Origin: Candidatus Pedobacter colombiensis
GTDB taxonomy: Bacteria; Bacteroidota; Bacteroidia; Sphingobacteriales; Sphingobacteriaceae
Assembly: GCA_029202485.1 (NCBI GenBank)
Contig: CP119313.1
Coordinates: 2,604,001 to 2,668,000, forward strand
Direction of reading: 5' to 3'
Length of the DNA: 64,000 nucleotides
In this document: positions 55,481-64,000 of the stretch, one piece after another
Position numbering within the stretch: the stretch's first letter is position 1
Layout of the letters: each line of letters opens with the position of its first letter
Program-made: the position numbers and the translations under genes
The notes under the pieces: generated by a model
What the model was told of the DNA's origin: nothing
Database searches by the model: none
What the model saw: the letters and a program-made list of their open reading frames with translations, nothing else

Positions 55481-58400
55481 TTAAAAAGAAAGATTAAAGC
55501 CAGCCGTTAGTATACGTGGTAAAGGATATTCATACTGGTACCAGTTGTTGTCATCTTCAGGATCAAAAGCCTTAAATTTCGTCCAGGTATAAAGGTTCTG
55601 GCCCTGCACAAATACTTTGAAAATGCGAATAGAACCATTAGGTTTCTTCGAATCACCAAAAGTATAACCTAGCCTGATATTTCTTAATTTAATGTAATCT
55701 GCATTTTGTAATTCTCTGTCAGTCATATACCGTGGATACATTGCTCCAGGCTGATCAGTAATATCCCCAGGTTTTTGCCAGATATTAAGCATATCAACAG
55801 CTTGATTATACTGACGGTAGTTCGCATCAGCGGATGTTCTGAATAATTCTGCCGTATTTAAACGGTACATGCCTTTAATGAAAGTAAACAGAGAAGAAAG
55901 CTCCAGTTTTTTGTAGCGCAGATTTAAGGTGAGTCCTCCTTTTAAAGGTGGGTCAAATGAACCCTTTACCGGAACTGCATCATCCGGATTAAAAGTAGTA
56001 GTTTTATTTCCTTCTGCATCCAGATAAAGTGGGCTTCCAGTTTGTGGATCTACCCCCGCCCATCTCACCATGTAAAATTGACCAAGTGGCATCCCAACCT
56101 TGTTAATAGAATAGTCATCGGTTACAAGCTCATCCTCTGCACCAAGATTTAAAATCCTGTTGCGGTTGTAACCTAAATTTAGTCCGGCTGTAAAGGAGAA
56201 ATCACGTTGTTTAATTACATCTCCTTCCAGGAACAACTCTACCCCACTGTTGCGAATCCTGCCGGAGTTTGTTGCCATAGTCTCAAAACCAGAAGTATAC
56301 GATAAGCGTTTGTTTAGAAAAAGATTAGAGGTGATCCTGTTGTAAACATCTATGCCTCCCCTTAATCGGTCTTTAAACAATCCAAATTCTACACCAATAT
56401 CAGCAATGTCGTTAAGTTCCCAATTGTATGCTGGGTTGTTTGGATAAACAGGGATTAGAGCAGGCATTCCACCATAATTTCCTCCACCATATAATCCCCT
56501 ATATCCAAAATCACTGGCAAATCCAGAAGCATTTCCGGTCCTTCCATAACTCGCCCGCAATCTTAAGCTACTTATTGCTTTAACATCCTCCATAAATGCT
56601 TCCTTAGACATATTCCACCCTGCTCCTAAAGCATAAAAGAGTCGATTTCTATTGGCCTCTGGTGCCCTGGATGTTCCATCCCCTCTTAAACTGGCTGTGA
56701 AAGTATATTTGTCAGCATAAGAGTACCTGAATATACCAATCTGAGAAATCAGTCTGTTTTGGGAGCGCCCGCCACTAATTATGGGAATAAAGCTGTTTTC
56801 GGCGGTCCCTTGAGTAATCCCGGCTGGTGTATTTTCTAAACCAGGGATTAAACCGTACCCTGTGAAGCCGGAACTGCTGTAGTTTTTCTGATTGATCTCT
56901 GCCAATAGATTAACCTCAATGTCATGGCGCCCCCAGGCTTTGTTGTACATCAAACCTCCGGTAGCAATTAGTCCCAGATTATTAAGGTATTCATTGTGAT
57001 AGCTACCCTGACCACCCGGATCTACCAAACTACCCAAATAAGAATCCGGACGGATATAGGCAATGTGGTTTTCCTGTTGATAATCTACCCCAAACGTACC
57101 GGTTGCATTCAGTCCGGGTGCAATCTGATAGGATATATTGGTTGATATAAGCCCTTTTAACCGATTCTGTTTCCTATTGATATCACTATACATAGATAAT
57201 GCGTTTGCACCATACTTATTGGTGCCTGTAGCCAGACTACCATCTTTATTATATAGGCTTTCATAAGGTAACGAGAAGTACATAGCGGCAACCGGATTGG
57301 TTTCCGATACATCAAAATCACCCTCAGTAACTCTGGAGTTTACATAACCAAGACCAATATTTAAACCTAGTTTTAGTCTGCCATTGATATGCTGAATATT
57401 AGAACGCAGGTTATATCGATCAAGTCCCGAATTATGGAGGACACCCTCTTGTTGGAAATAGCCACCTGATAAATAGTATGTAGTTTTTTCCGAACCACCT
57501 GATACATCCAGATTATGAGACTGAGTAAAAGCGCTACGTAATATCTTTTTATTCAGCTCATTATTACTACCGCGTAAGGTATTGAGCACCTCGTCACCAT
57601 ATGCAAAATCTGATTCGGTTTTTGATGATCCGTCAGCATTTTTATCGTTCTTTCTGGAATATTGCCATCCGGGAAAAGCCGGGTCCTGTAAAATTTCCTC
57701 AAACTGAAGACGTTGAGCGCTGTTCATCATATTCCAGCGGGATTGATCTACCTTAGAAAACCCAAATTGATTTTGATAATTGACCTGGGTTCTACCGTCG
57801 ATACCAGGTTTTCCTTTTTTTGTAGTAATAACAATCACCCCATTGGCCGCTCTTGATCCATATTGTGCCGTTGAAGCTGCATCTTTCAATACACTATAAG
57901 ATTCAAAATCTTCCGGGTTAAGCGCCGAAACTGAGGCTGCTTCTACAGGAACTCCATCAACAATATACAATGGATCTGTATTACCGCCCTGCAATGATGC
58001 TATTCCCCGAATCGTTACCCTCCCCGGTGTACCTGGCAGGCCAGATGCTGATGCGACGTACAAACCCGGAACACGCCCCTGCAACGCCTGATCAAGTGAT
58101 GCAACAGGTGCAGCACTTACAGCAGCACCATCCACCTTTGAAATTGCACCAGTAAGTTTTGATCTGCTTTGACGGGTATATCCTGTGACTACAATATCCT
58201 GAAGATATTGTAAAGAGGGCTGTAATAAAATTTCAATGTGTTCAATCCCAGGATTAACGGTAATCATAGTATCTTTGTAGCCAACATAGGCACACTTAAT
58301 TACAGCTGCTTCTAATGGAAGTACAATTTGGAACTTCCCTTCTACATTACTGGTTGCCCCGTTTTTGGTGTTTGAAACTACTACTGTTGCTCCAATTAGG

Positions 58401-58507
58401 GGTTCGGCAGTTATCGCATCTCTGATAATTCCTTTTATGTTTCTGCTTTGAGCAAATACCATAAAAGCACAATTTAGTAATAAGCATGTGAGCAATATTT
58501 TCTTCAT
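55481..58507 (-). CDS. SusC/RagA-family TonB-dependent transporter
   Basis: A 1008-residue outer-membrane receptor. Signal MKKILLTCLLLNCAFMVFAQ leads into a CarboxypepD_reg domain (IKGIIRDAITAEPLIGATVVV). The plug carries the TonB-like box DIVVTGYTRQSRSKLTGAIS and the SusC signature DPLYIVDGVP...AASTAQYGSRAANGVIVITTKKGK. A beta-barrel ends ILTAGFNLSF. No glycoside hydrolase, sigma or anti-sigma factor is adjacent, so the ligand cannot be inferred. Confidence 0.97.
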   Translation of the reverse strand: MKKILLTCLLLNCAFMVFAQSRNIKGIIRDAITAEPLIGATVVVSNTKNGATSNVEGKFQIVLPLEAAVIKCAYVGYKDTMITVNPGIEHIEILLQPSLQYLQDIVVTGYTRQSRSKLTGAISKVDGAAVSAAPVASLDQALQGRVPGLYVASASGLPGTPGRVTIRGIASLQGGNTDPLYIVDGVPVEAASVSALNPEDFESYSVLKDAASTAQYGSRAANGVIVITTKKGKPGIDGRTQVNYQNQFGFSKVDQSRWNMMNSAQRLQFEEILQDPAFPGWQYSRKNDKNADGSSKTESDFAYGDEVLNTLRGSNNELNKKILRSAFTQSHNLDVSGGSEKTTYYLSGGYFQQEGVLHNSGLDRYNLRSNIQHINGRLKLGLNIGLGYVNSRVTEGDFDVSETNPVAAMYFSLPYESLYNKDGSLATGTNKYGANALSMYSDINRKQNRLKGLISTNISYQIAPGLNATGTFGVDYQQENHIAYIRPDSYLGSLVDPGGQGSYHNEYLNNLGLIATGGLMYNKAWGRHDIEVNLLAEINQKNYSSSGFTGYGLIPGLENTPAGITQGTAENSFIPIISGGRSQNRLISQIGIFRYSYADKYTFTASLRGDGTSRAPEANRNRLFYALGAGWNMSKEAFMEDVKAISSLRLRASYGRTGNASGFASDFGYRGLYGGGNYGGMPALIPVYPNNPAYNWELNDIADIGVEFGLFKDRLRGGIDVYNRITSNLFLNKRLSYTSGFETMATNSGRIRNSGVELFLEGDVIKQRDFSFTAGLNLGYNRNRILNLGAEDELVTDDYSINKVGMPLGQFYMVRWAGVDPQTGSPLYLDAEGNKTTTFNPDDAVPVKGSFDPPLKGGLTLNLRYKKLELSSLFTFIKGMYRLNTAELFRTSADANYRQYNQAVDMLNIWQKPGDITDQPGAMYPRYMTDRELQNADYIKLRNIRLGYTFGDSKKPNGSIRIFKVFVQGQNLYTWTKFKAFDPEDDNNWYQYEYPLPRILTAGFNLSF

Positions 58508-58554
58508 AAATCTTAAATAATAACTTGTAAAAAATCGATTAATCTGATTGATTA

Positions 58555-58562
58555 CAAAGCTA
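58555..58562 (-). promoter_or_regulatory. Putative -7 promoter element for susCD
   Basis: The minus strand reads TAGCTTTG, an exact TAnnTTTG match, 48 bases before the susC ATG and just after the preceding terminator. No strong -33 TTTG is present. Confidence 0.45.
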
Positions 58563-58575
58563 TTATCCAGAAATT

Positions 58576-58604
58576 AAAAAGCCCTTAGCAAGAACTAAAG
58601 GGCC
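58576..58604 (-). terminator. Rho-independent terminator after the VOC operon
   Basis: On the minus strand GGCCCTTTAG and CTAAGGGC pair with one bulge around a short loop and run into TTTTTAATTT. It separates the small membrane protein gene from susC. Confidence 0.7.
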
Positions 58605-58640
58605 AGTTAAAAGATGATTAGAAATATTTAATAAACTGCT

Positions 58641-58844
58641 TTAGGTTTTAGCCTTCATTTTACTTAACCATAAATAAAGAGTCCATACACATGCTATCCC
58701 GAATACAATAAATAAGGGGACATAGTAGTTGCTGAAAAAATTATGGAAATAGGCACCCACTATAATGTATATGGAAGCTACACACAGCTTGAACACAATA
58801 AATTCTGCGTTGGACCAACTTGTTTTTTTACTTAGAAAGCTCAT
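58641..58844 (-). CDS. Small membrane protein, two helices
   Basis: The likely start is the ATG at 58844, giving 67 residues: MSFLSKKTSWSNAEF, helix IVFKLCVASIYIIVGAYF, a short loop with SNYYVP, and helix LFIVFGIACVWTLYLWLS, ending KMKAKT. A longer frame to 58940 only repeats the VOC coding region out of frame. The function is unknown. It follows the VOC gene by 10 bases and precedes a terminator. Confidence 0.7.
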   Translation of the reverse strand: MSFLSKKTSWSNAEFIVFKLCVASIYIIVGAYFHNFFSNYYVPLFIVFGIACVWTLYLWLSKMKAKT

Positions 58845-58854
58845 AATATAATTT

Positions 58855-59211
58855 CTACTTACCTTGGTGTAAACTAATTCTATTTCCATCAGGATCAACA
58901 ACAGGCATAAACTGTCCCCAGGGAGTCTGATCAATTTCACCCACTTCCAAACCTTTACTGATCAGTTCTTCTTTATCCTTAGCCAGATCATCAGTTTTGA
59001 TCACCAATCCATTAATACAGCCAGCAGGCATATTGTCAAACCATGTTACCAAGGTAATAGAAACCCCACCGTCTGGTAACCCAAGTTGAATCCATTTCTG
59101 ATCTCCCTGAAAAGGTGCCTCCACAATGACCTTAAAACCCAGCTTCAGATAAAACTCTTTAGCTCTGATCTGATCGGTAACCGGTATAGAAATAATTTCA
59201 ATAGCTTTCAT
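58855..59211 (-). CDS. VOC (glyoxalase-like) family protein
   Basis: A 118-residue protein from the ATG at 59211, where the family pattern MKAIEIISIPVTDQIRAKEFYLKLGF begins; an ATG at 59220 is possible. The second half has NGLVIKTDD and the metal-ligand region PVVDPDGNRISLHQ. Similar proteins include fosfomycin and glyoxalase relatives. The substrate is unknown. It is co-oriented with the small membrane protein. Confidence 0.88.
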   Translation of the reverse strand: MKAIEIISIPVTDQIRAKEFYLKLGFKVIVEAPFQGDQKWIQLGLPDGGVSITLVTWFDNMPAGCINGLVIKTDDLAKDKEELISKGLEVGEIDQTPWGQFMPVVDPDGNRISLHQGK

Positions 59212-59307
59212 ACAATTCATATTTTATAGAACCAAGATAGTATTTATCATTTTAAATTTACTAACTATATGCACCTCTTCTTGGTCTAAATCACTCAAAT
59301 GATAGAA

Positions 59308-60903
59308 CTAAAATCCAGCAGGTGCCGGACGTCTATTCTGCACATTGATAATCGTTCTGCTAATCACCGGCTGCAATGCAATCAGCACAATAGTAACCAG
59401 ACAAAGAAGCGCAACCAGCTCATAATAGTTGACACAGAATTGCAGAAAGGCCTGTTTCTGCACCGCTTTACTTAAAAGTCCTGTAGCCGCTTTTGCCGCT
59501 TCATCCTTTAACATGCCCCTACCGGCTAATGCTGATTGGTACATCCTTAATCGTTCAGGTAGTTCAGTATCCAATAAAGATAAGCTTCTACCCATAATAT
59601 CTGTATGAACACCTCTAAAATACAGCTGATAGAAATTGATCAGGGCAATACTTAGGCAAAAGGTCGAAAAGCGAACAAAGACCCCAACAGAAGCTGCAGA
59701 TTGCCCCATAGACAATGGCACTGAAGAAACTATAAACATAATAATTGGAGACATGACCATTCCTGCGCCCAGTCCTTGCAAAAATAGTGGAACAATAAAT
59801 GTTTCCGCATCCGCATTTGAAGCAAAAAGAAAACACATCATCAGAAAAAACACCCCCAATAAAGCAAACCCTGCTATCCACAATATCCGCAGCAGCTGTT
59901 GCTTTATCAAAAAGCGAATCGCGATAAAGGAACCTGCAATAATGCCCAGAATATTATAAATCATTAGCTCATTGGCATGCAAAGCATCCATTCCCAGAAC
60001 AGTGATAAAATAAGTAGTGGTTAAACCAAAAGCACCGCGTATCAAGTAAAGGATCACTAGAAAAACAATGCCAATGCTAAAATTTCGGTATTTAAAAACG
60101 TCAAGATATACTGTAGGGCGCTTCATAGAACGCTGTCTCAATATGGAAGTAATAAATAAAAGCAGGATACCTAAAATACTGTAAACGATAGTAGGCTCCT
60201 CCAGCCAATCCATTTGCTGACCATAAACCAACACATAAGCAATCAGGAGCAACATCAACACAAAAAGAAAAAAGCTGGCCCAGTCAAGCTGATATAAAGG
60301 TCTTTTCTTAAGAATCCTAACCCGGTTTAAAATCAGGAATAACAAAGCCGCACTTGGCAGGAAACAAAAAATAATGGCCTTATACAGCGTATTATACTCA
60401 AAATTCTCTACTAATGGGGCTGCAAAAAGCGCGGTTACAGGCGATACACATAAAATCATTCCATAAAATATAGTATATCCCACTTCTCTGGAATGCTCAG
60501 ATTTTAATCGCCCGAACAACAGGTTCAGACAAATACTGGTGATACCACAATTTACGAGGCCCTGCAAAAACCTAAAGGTAAATACAAGCCAGATTTCCCG
60601 TGTATGGTAACAGGCGTAAGCAATCAATATTTCCAGTAAAATACAGATCAACAGGTAGTCTTTGGTCACAATACGCTCAAAGAAACGCTTTTCTACCCCA
60701 GAAAAGCTGGCTACTGCTGCATAAAACATCAATAAAGAAAACTGTACATCTGCGGGCTCCATGCCATAATATCCGGCCGCAGCACTGCCGTCGGCTGTAG
60801 ACAAAGCAAAAAGCAATACAGAAGCCAATAAGAGGAATAAAATGCTTAGCTTAATCAGCCATTCCGGCACCCATGTTTTAAATATGGGTTTCGAGTTATT
60901 CAT
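59308..60903 (-). CDS. MFS efflux transporter (EmrB/DHA2-like)
   Basis: A 531-residue protein from the ATG at 60903, with roughly 13-14 hydrophobic helices as in the DHA2 group. VFTFRFLQGLVNCGITSI resembles the motif C region, and the GLGAGMVMSPIIMF block lies in the second half. The long periplasmic loop near the C-terminus (RGVHTDIMGRSLSLLDTELPERL) is also typical. It overlaps the HlyD gene by 8 bases. With HlyD and TolC it should export a drug-like or toxic compound across both membranes. Confidence 0.9.
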   Translation of the reverse strand: MNNSKPIFKTWVPEWLIKLSILFLLLASVLLFALSTADGSAAAGYYGMEPADVQFSLLMFYAAVASFSGVEKRFFERIVTKDYLLICILLEILIAYACYHTREIWLVFTFRFLQGLVNCGITSICLNLLFGRLKSEHSREVGYTIFYGMILCVSPVTALFAAPLVENFEYNTLYKAIIFCFLPSAALLFLILNRVRILKKRPLYQLDWASFFLFVLMLLLIAYVLVYGQQMDWLEEPTIVYSILGILLLFITSILRQRSMKRPTVYLDVFKYRNFSIGIVFLVILYLIRGAFGLTTTYFITVLGMDALHANELMIYNILGIIAGSFIAIRFLIKQQLLRILWIAGFALLGVFFLMMCFLFASNADAETFIVPLFLQGLGAGMVMSPIIMFIVSSVPLSMGQSAASVGVFVRFSTFCLSIALINFYQLYFRGVHTDIMGRSLSLLDTELPERLRMYQSALAGRGMLKDEAAKAATGLLSKAVQKQAFLQFCVNYYELVALLCLVTIVLIALQPVISRTIINVQNRRPAPAGF

Positions 60904-61963
60904 GAGCCCTATCCTTTTTAATGCGCACAATGGCACTCATTCCTGCTCTAAGGTTTTCCAGCTCTGCAATACTTCCTTCCAGACGAATCCGAACAGGAAT
61001 GCGCTGGGCAATTTTCACGAAGTTACCTGTCGCATTATCTGGTGGTAAAAGGGAAAACCTTGATCCAGTGGCTCCGGAGAAAGATTCAACCTTTCCTGAA
61101 AATTCTTTCCCTGGAAAAGCATCTACCTCTACCCTCACCGACTCCCCAATCTGCATTTTTCCAATCTGAGTTTCTTTGAAATTAGCAGTTACCCATTTCC
61201 CTGCATCACGATCTACAATATAAGCGATGGTTTGTCCATTTTGAACCAACTGTCCCGGCTGTATAGTTCTTCTACCCATCTTTCCATTATAAGGGGCAAC
61301 AATCACAGTATAAGAGGTATTCAAATCATTTCTTTTCAAAACAGCCTCCCTCCTTTGAATCTCAGATTTTAAGACGCCAGACTGTGCTCTTATATCATTG
61401 GTTTTAGACAATGCAGCAGCATATTCTTCCTGTGCAGCCTTATAATCTGCCTGCGCCACTTCCAGCATACTTTGCATGGTTTCCAATTGCTGACGTGTAG
61501 CCGACTCTGCATCATACAATTTTTTATATCGATCATAATCCGCCTGCTGCTTCCATAACTTTGCTCTAGCAGCTGCAATCTTTGCTTTGCTGGCCCCAGC
61601 GGCAGTACCTGATGTCTGTACTGTACTTTCCAATACTGCTACCTGCGCTTTTGCATTGGTTAAGGAAGCCGCCGCTTCATCCTGCTGGGTCAGGTAATCA
61701 CTATCGTCTATCACCACCAATGTATCCCCCTTATTTACCACCTGATTTTCTACATAGCGGACTGATTTTATATAGCCATTTACCCTGGCTGTAACCGGGT
61801 TAATATATTCATCTATTTGCGCATCATTGGTTTCTTCATATCTTAAATAACCGAATACCGTCTTGATGCCCCAAATCAACAATATCACGAATACAACTGC
61901 AGCAATGATCGTCGTGATACGTGTAATGATCCGATCTGTTTTGTTTTGTTTTTGAGTGCTCAT
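60896..61963 (-). CDS. HlyD/EmrA-family membrane fusion protein
   Basis: A 355-residue adaptor with an N-terminal helix (IITTIIAAVVFVILLIWGI). The lipoyl half-motif is EYINPVTARVNGYIKSVRYVENQVVNKGD, followed by a long coiled-coil hairpin (about 90-205) and the second lipoyl part VVAPYNGKMGRRTIQPGQLV. The beta-barrel and tail end SAIVRIKKDR. It bridges the MFS pump and the TolC channel. It starts 2 bases after the TolC stop. Confidence 0.95.
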   Translation of the reverse strand: MSTQKQNKTDRIITRITTIIAAVVFVILLIWGIKTVFGYLRYEETNDAQIDEYINPVTARVNGYIKSVRYVENQVVNKGDTLVVIDDSDYLTQQDEAAASLTNAKAQVAVLESTVQTSGTAAGASKAKIAAARAKLWKQQADYDRYKKLYDAESATRQQLETMQSMLEVAQADYKAAQEEYAAALSKTNDIRAQSGVLKSEIQRREAVLKRNDLNTSYTVIVAPYNGKMGRRTIQPGQLVQNGQTIAYIVDRDAGKWVTANFKETQIGKMQIGESVRVEVDAFPGKEFSGKVESFSGATGSRFSLLPPDNATGNFVKIAQRIPVRIRLEGSIAELENLRAGMSAIVRIKKDRAHE

Positions 61964-61965
61964 TT

Positions 61966-63312
61966 TTATAGATTTCCTACTGCTTTTTGTAATTGATAAT
62001 ATTGAATTCTGGCATTAACTTTCGCCGTGGTCAGTTCAAACTTTGATTGTAGCAACTGCGTTTCTGCATCTAGCAAATCGGTTAATAAGGCTAGCTGATT
62101 GAAGTAAGTATTTTGTACGATCCTGTAGCTTTCAGCAGCTTGTTGAATATTTTCTGTGGCTACATCGATGCGTTTCAAAGATTCTGTATAACGGATATAG
62201 GCTTCCTGAACCTCCTGACGAATATTCTCTTTCACATCCTCATCTTCAACCTCCTGGCGGCGCAACTGAGCTTCAGCAACCTTAACTTTATCTTTATTTT
62301 GGTAAAATGAAGAAATAGGAATCTTCAACTTTAATCCAGCCATCCCATTACTATATAGAGAAAGTGCATAGGGATAAAACTGAACCTGGGGATAGGCATA
62401 AAAATACTCACCAAACAACCCCAGAGAAGGCAAAACATTCGATTTCACTTGCTTCAGTTTGAATGCGCTTAACTCCTGTTCCTTCTTAGAAATCTCTACC
62501 TTAAATGACTTCGATTCTGCCTCATTCATATAATCGGCTATTCCTTTTAAAAATATCGGATCAGCTGCAGATTCGGGAACTATAGGATCTAGCAAGATAT
62601 GATCAGGCCTTCCAATTAAAAGATTTAACTTTTGAGAAGCGATCTTGATGCTATTTTCAATCTCTATAAGGAGCATCTTTTGCTGAGACAACCTAAGCTC
62701 TGCTCTAAGGACATCACTTTTTAAGACCATCCCATTTTTATAAAGCGCATTGATTTCACCCAATTGTTTTTCGCGGTCTTTAATGTCCTGTTCCAGTAAT
62801 TCTTTATAAGATTTATTTCGGTATACATCATAAAAATATACAGCAGCTGTAAAGTGGATTTCTTGTCCACTCAATTGTTTTTTCGCCACTGCAATTTCCC
62901 GCTCCTTTTTCGATGCGGCAATCTCACGATTGGCCTTTCCACCATTATATAAATTCAAGTACGCGTCGGCAGAAACTTTGTAATATTTAGGCTCTACCGG
63001 AAACTGGGTAGGTGTATGAAAAAGTCCGTTTTCATAAATAGGCATATCAAAAATATGTGCCAGTACACCTTCCATAGCCACATCAGGCAAGCGTTCTGAA
63101 CGTGCAACCTTAACATTTCCATCAGCTGCCTGTACCCCAAGCTGCATCATCTGTATCTTTCTGCTGTTACTATCTGTTAATTGCCATACCTGGGTAATGG
63201 TTAATGGGCTTCCAATGGTAATTCCTGTTTGTGCATGGCCCCAAAGGGAAGGTAAAAGAAAGGACATGCATATCCAAAATTTTCTTTTATGCGAGCTAAA
63301 ATTCATTTTCAT
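61966..63312 (-). CDS. TolC-family outer-membrane efflux channel
   Basis: A 448-residue outer-membrane factor with signal peptide FWICMSFLLPSLWGHAQ. Two OEP repeats are visible, with the helical LQLGVQAADGNVKVARSERLPDVAME-type start and VLPSLGLFGEYFYAYPQ in the second. The usual helical end has LTDLLDAETQLLQSKFELTTAKVNARI. It is the first gene of the operon, divergent from an AraC-type gene with a 78-base gap. Confidence 0.94.
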   Translation of the reverse strand: MKMNFSSHKRKFWICMSFLLPSLWGHAQTGITIGSPLTITQVWQLTDSNSRKIQMMQLGVQAADGNVKVARSERLPDVAMEGVLAHIFDMPIYENGLFHTPTQFPVEPKYYKVSADAYLNLYNGGKANREIAASKKEREIAVAKKQLSGQEIHFTAAVYFYDVYRNKSYKELLEQDIKDREKQLGEINALYKNGMVLKSDVLRAELRLSQQKMLLIEIENSIKIASQKLNLLIGRPDHILLDPIVPESAADPIFLKGIADYMNEAESKSFKVEISKKEQELSAFKLKQVKSNVLPSLGLFGEYFYAYPQVQFYPYALSLYSNGMAGLKLKIPISSFYQNKDKVKVAEAQLRRQEVEDEDVKENIRQEVQEAYIRYTESLKRIDVATENIQQAAESYRIVQNTYFNQLALLTDLLDAETQLLQSKFELTTAKVNARIQYYQLQKAVGNL

Positions 63313-63368
63313 AATTAATACTGCAAATTTCGGACAAGAATTACTTCTTTATTTTATCTAAACTGACA

Positions 63369-63376
63369 TATATTTG
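63369..63376 (+). promoter_or_regulatory. Putative -7 promoter element for the AraC-type gene
   Basis: TATATTTG matches TAnnTTTG, 15 bases before the ATG at 63391, implying a very short leader. There is no clear -33 TTTG. Confidence 0.35.
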
Positions 63377-63390
63377 TTCAAAACGGCCAC

Positions 63391-64000
63391 ATGCAAAAAA
63401 CAAGTAATGAAACTATTTTGTTTGAACTTGACGAGAAGTCAGAGACAACGTTTGTATGGCACAGTAAATTTGAAGACAAGTTTAGACACCACAAGCATAC
63501 CAAAGGTCAGCTCACCTATGTAGAAGGTGGAGTCATCTTTCTGTTTACCAATGATAAATCTTATTTCTTACCTGCACGCCATTATTTATGGATTCCTGCT
63601 GGTATTGAACACCACCTGGAACACCGTTATAAATCGACCATTGTCCGCAATATTTACTTTAATACAGCCGATGTAGAAAACAACCCTTTTTTTAGCCAAA
63701 TTGGTATCTATCCCGTCAACAATCTATTGCTGGAAATGCTTAAGTTTTCGGAAAACTGGAATGGAAATATCAGTCTAGGCTCGCAGGAATATGGTTTCTT
63801 AGATACCATAAAAAACATTTTGCCAGTCATCAGTAAACATCCCTTGCCCCTTGTAGTCCCTACCACAGACAATGAACGACTGAGACCGGCATTAAAATAT
63901 ATCCATACACACCTGGCCAACGAACTTACGCTTCCTATAATTGCTTCCGCCACTGGCTTTAGCGAACGTACCTTATCGAGAATCTTTCAGGCTTCCCTCA
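63391..64000 (+). CDS. AraC-family transcriptional regulator (cut by window edge)
   Basis: Reading from the ATG at 63391 gives about 203 residues that continue beyond the window. The N-terminal cupin-like sensor has KFRHHKHTKGQLTYVEGGV and YFLPARHYLWIPAGIEHHLEH. The AraC helix-turn-helix begins around RPALKYIHTHLANELTLPIIASATGFSERTLSRIF. Divergent placement suggests it controls the MFS-HlyD-TolC operon. The second HTH is not visible. Confidence 0.92.
   Translation, partial: MQKTSNETILFELDEKSETTFVWHSKFEDKFRHHKHTKGQLTYVEGGVIFLFTNDKSYFLPARHYLWIPAGIEHHLEHRYKSTIVRNIYFNTADVENNPFFSQIGIYPVNNLLLEMLKFSENWNGNISLGSQEYGFLDTIKNILPVISKHPLPLVVPTTDNERLRPALKYIHTHLANELTLPIIASATGFSERTLSRIFQASL

Overview
The window looks like chromosomal DNA of a Bacteroidota bacterium of the Sphingobacteriaceae type (Pedobacter-like). 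The evidence is a SusC/SusD pair, AT-rich intergenic DNA with TAnnTTTG-type -7 promoter elements, few Shine-Dalgarno sites, and Bacteroidota-style protein variants such as short arginine decarboxylase, Mqo and RodA-PBP fusions. I had no database access, so the genus is an inference.

Layout. (1) 1-4776, minus strand: a urease operon ureABCEFG-ureD, with ureD cut by the window edge. (2) 4777-6660: a sparse stretch with a small secreted protein and an orphan excisionase-like DNA-binding protein, probably the remains of a mobile element. (3) 6670-12328: mnmE, argS and arginase on the minus strand, divergent from arginine decarboxylase. (4) 12969-21739: a plus-strand signalling and cell-wall cluster with an FHA-like protein, a 32-residue membrane peptide, a PP2C phosphatase, a giant RodA/FtsW-penicillin-binding-protein fusion, an FHA protein and a Ser/Thr kinase. 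(5) 21740-38994: core metabolism (hsp20, thioesterase, folB, acyl-CoA dehydrogenase, lysA, lysC, phosphoglucomutase, two-component proteins, proBA, osmC, AsmA-like, mqo, GNAT). (6) 39207-39279: tRNA-Thr with a textbook promoter. (7) 39409-46230, minus strand: a second complete urease operon, followed by its own nickel and urea transporters. (8) 46493-49581: a three-domain RidA fusion and an RclA-like flavoprotein disulfide reductase. (9) 49592-54008: a beta-helix protein, a lipoprotein amidohydrolase, DinB and PdxH. (10) 54028-58507: SusD and SusC. (11) 58641-64000: a VOC protein, then an MFS-HlyD-TolC tripartite efflux operon divergent from an AraC-type regulator that runs off the end.

How the genes fit together. 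Arginase makes urea, two ureases turn urea into ammonia and carbon dioxide, and the second cluster adds urea and nickel uptake. Arginase and arginine decarboxylase compete for arginine and seem to share interlocked divergent promoters. The kinase, phosphatase, FHA and RodA-PBP cluster resembles the mycobacterial pknB-pstP-rodA-pbpA-fha locus and suggests phospho-control of peptidoglycan synthesis. The triple RidA plus RclA beside a urease suggests a reactive-chlorine or chloramine stress module; this last point is inference.
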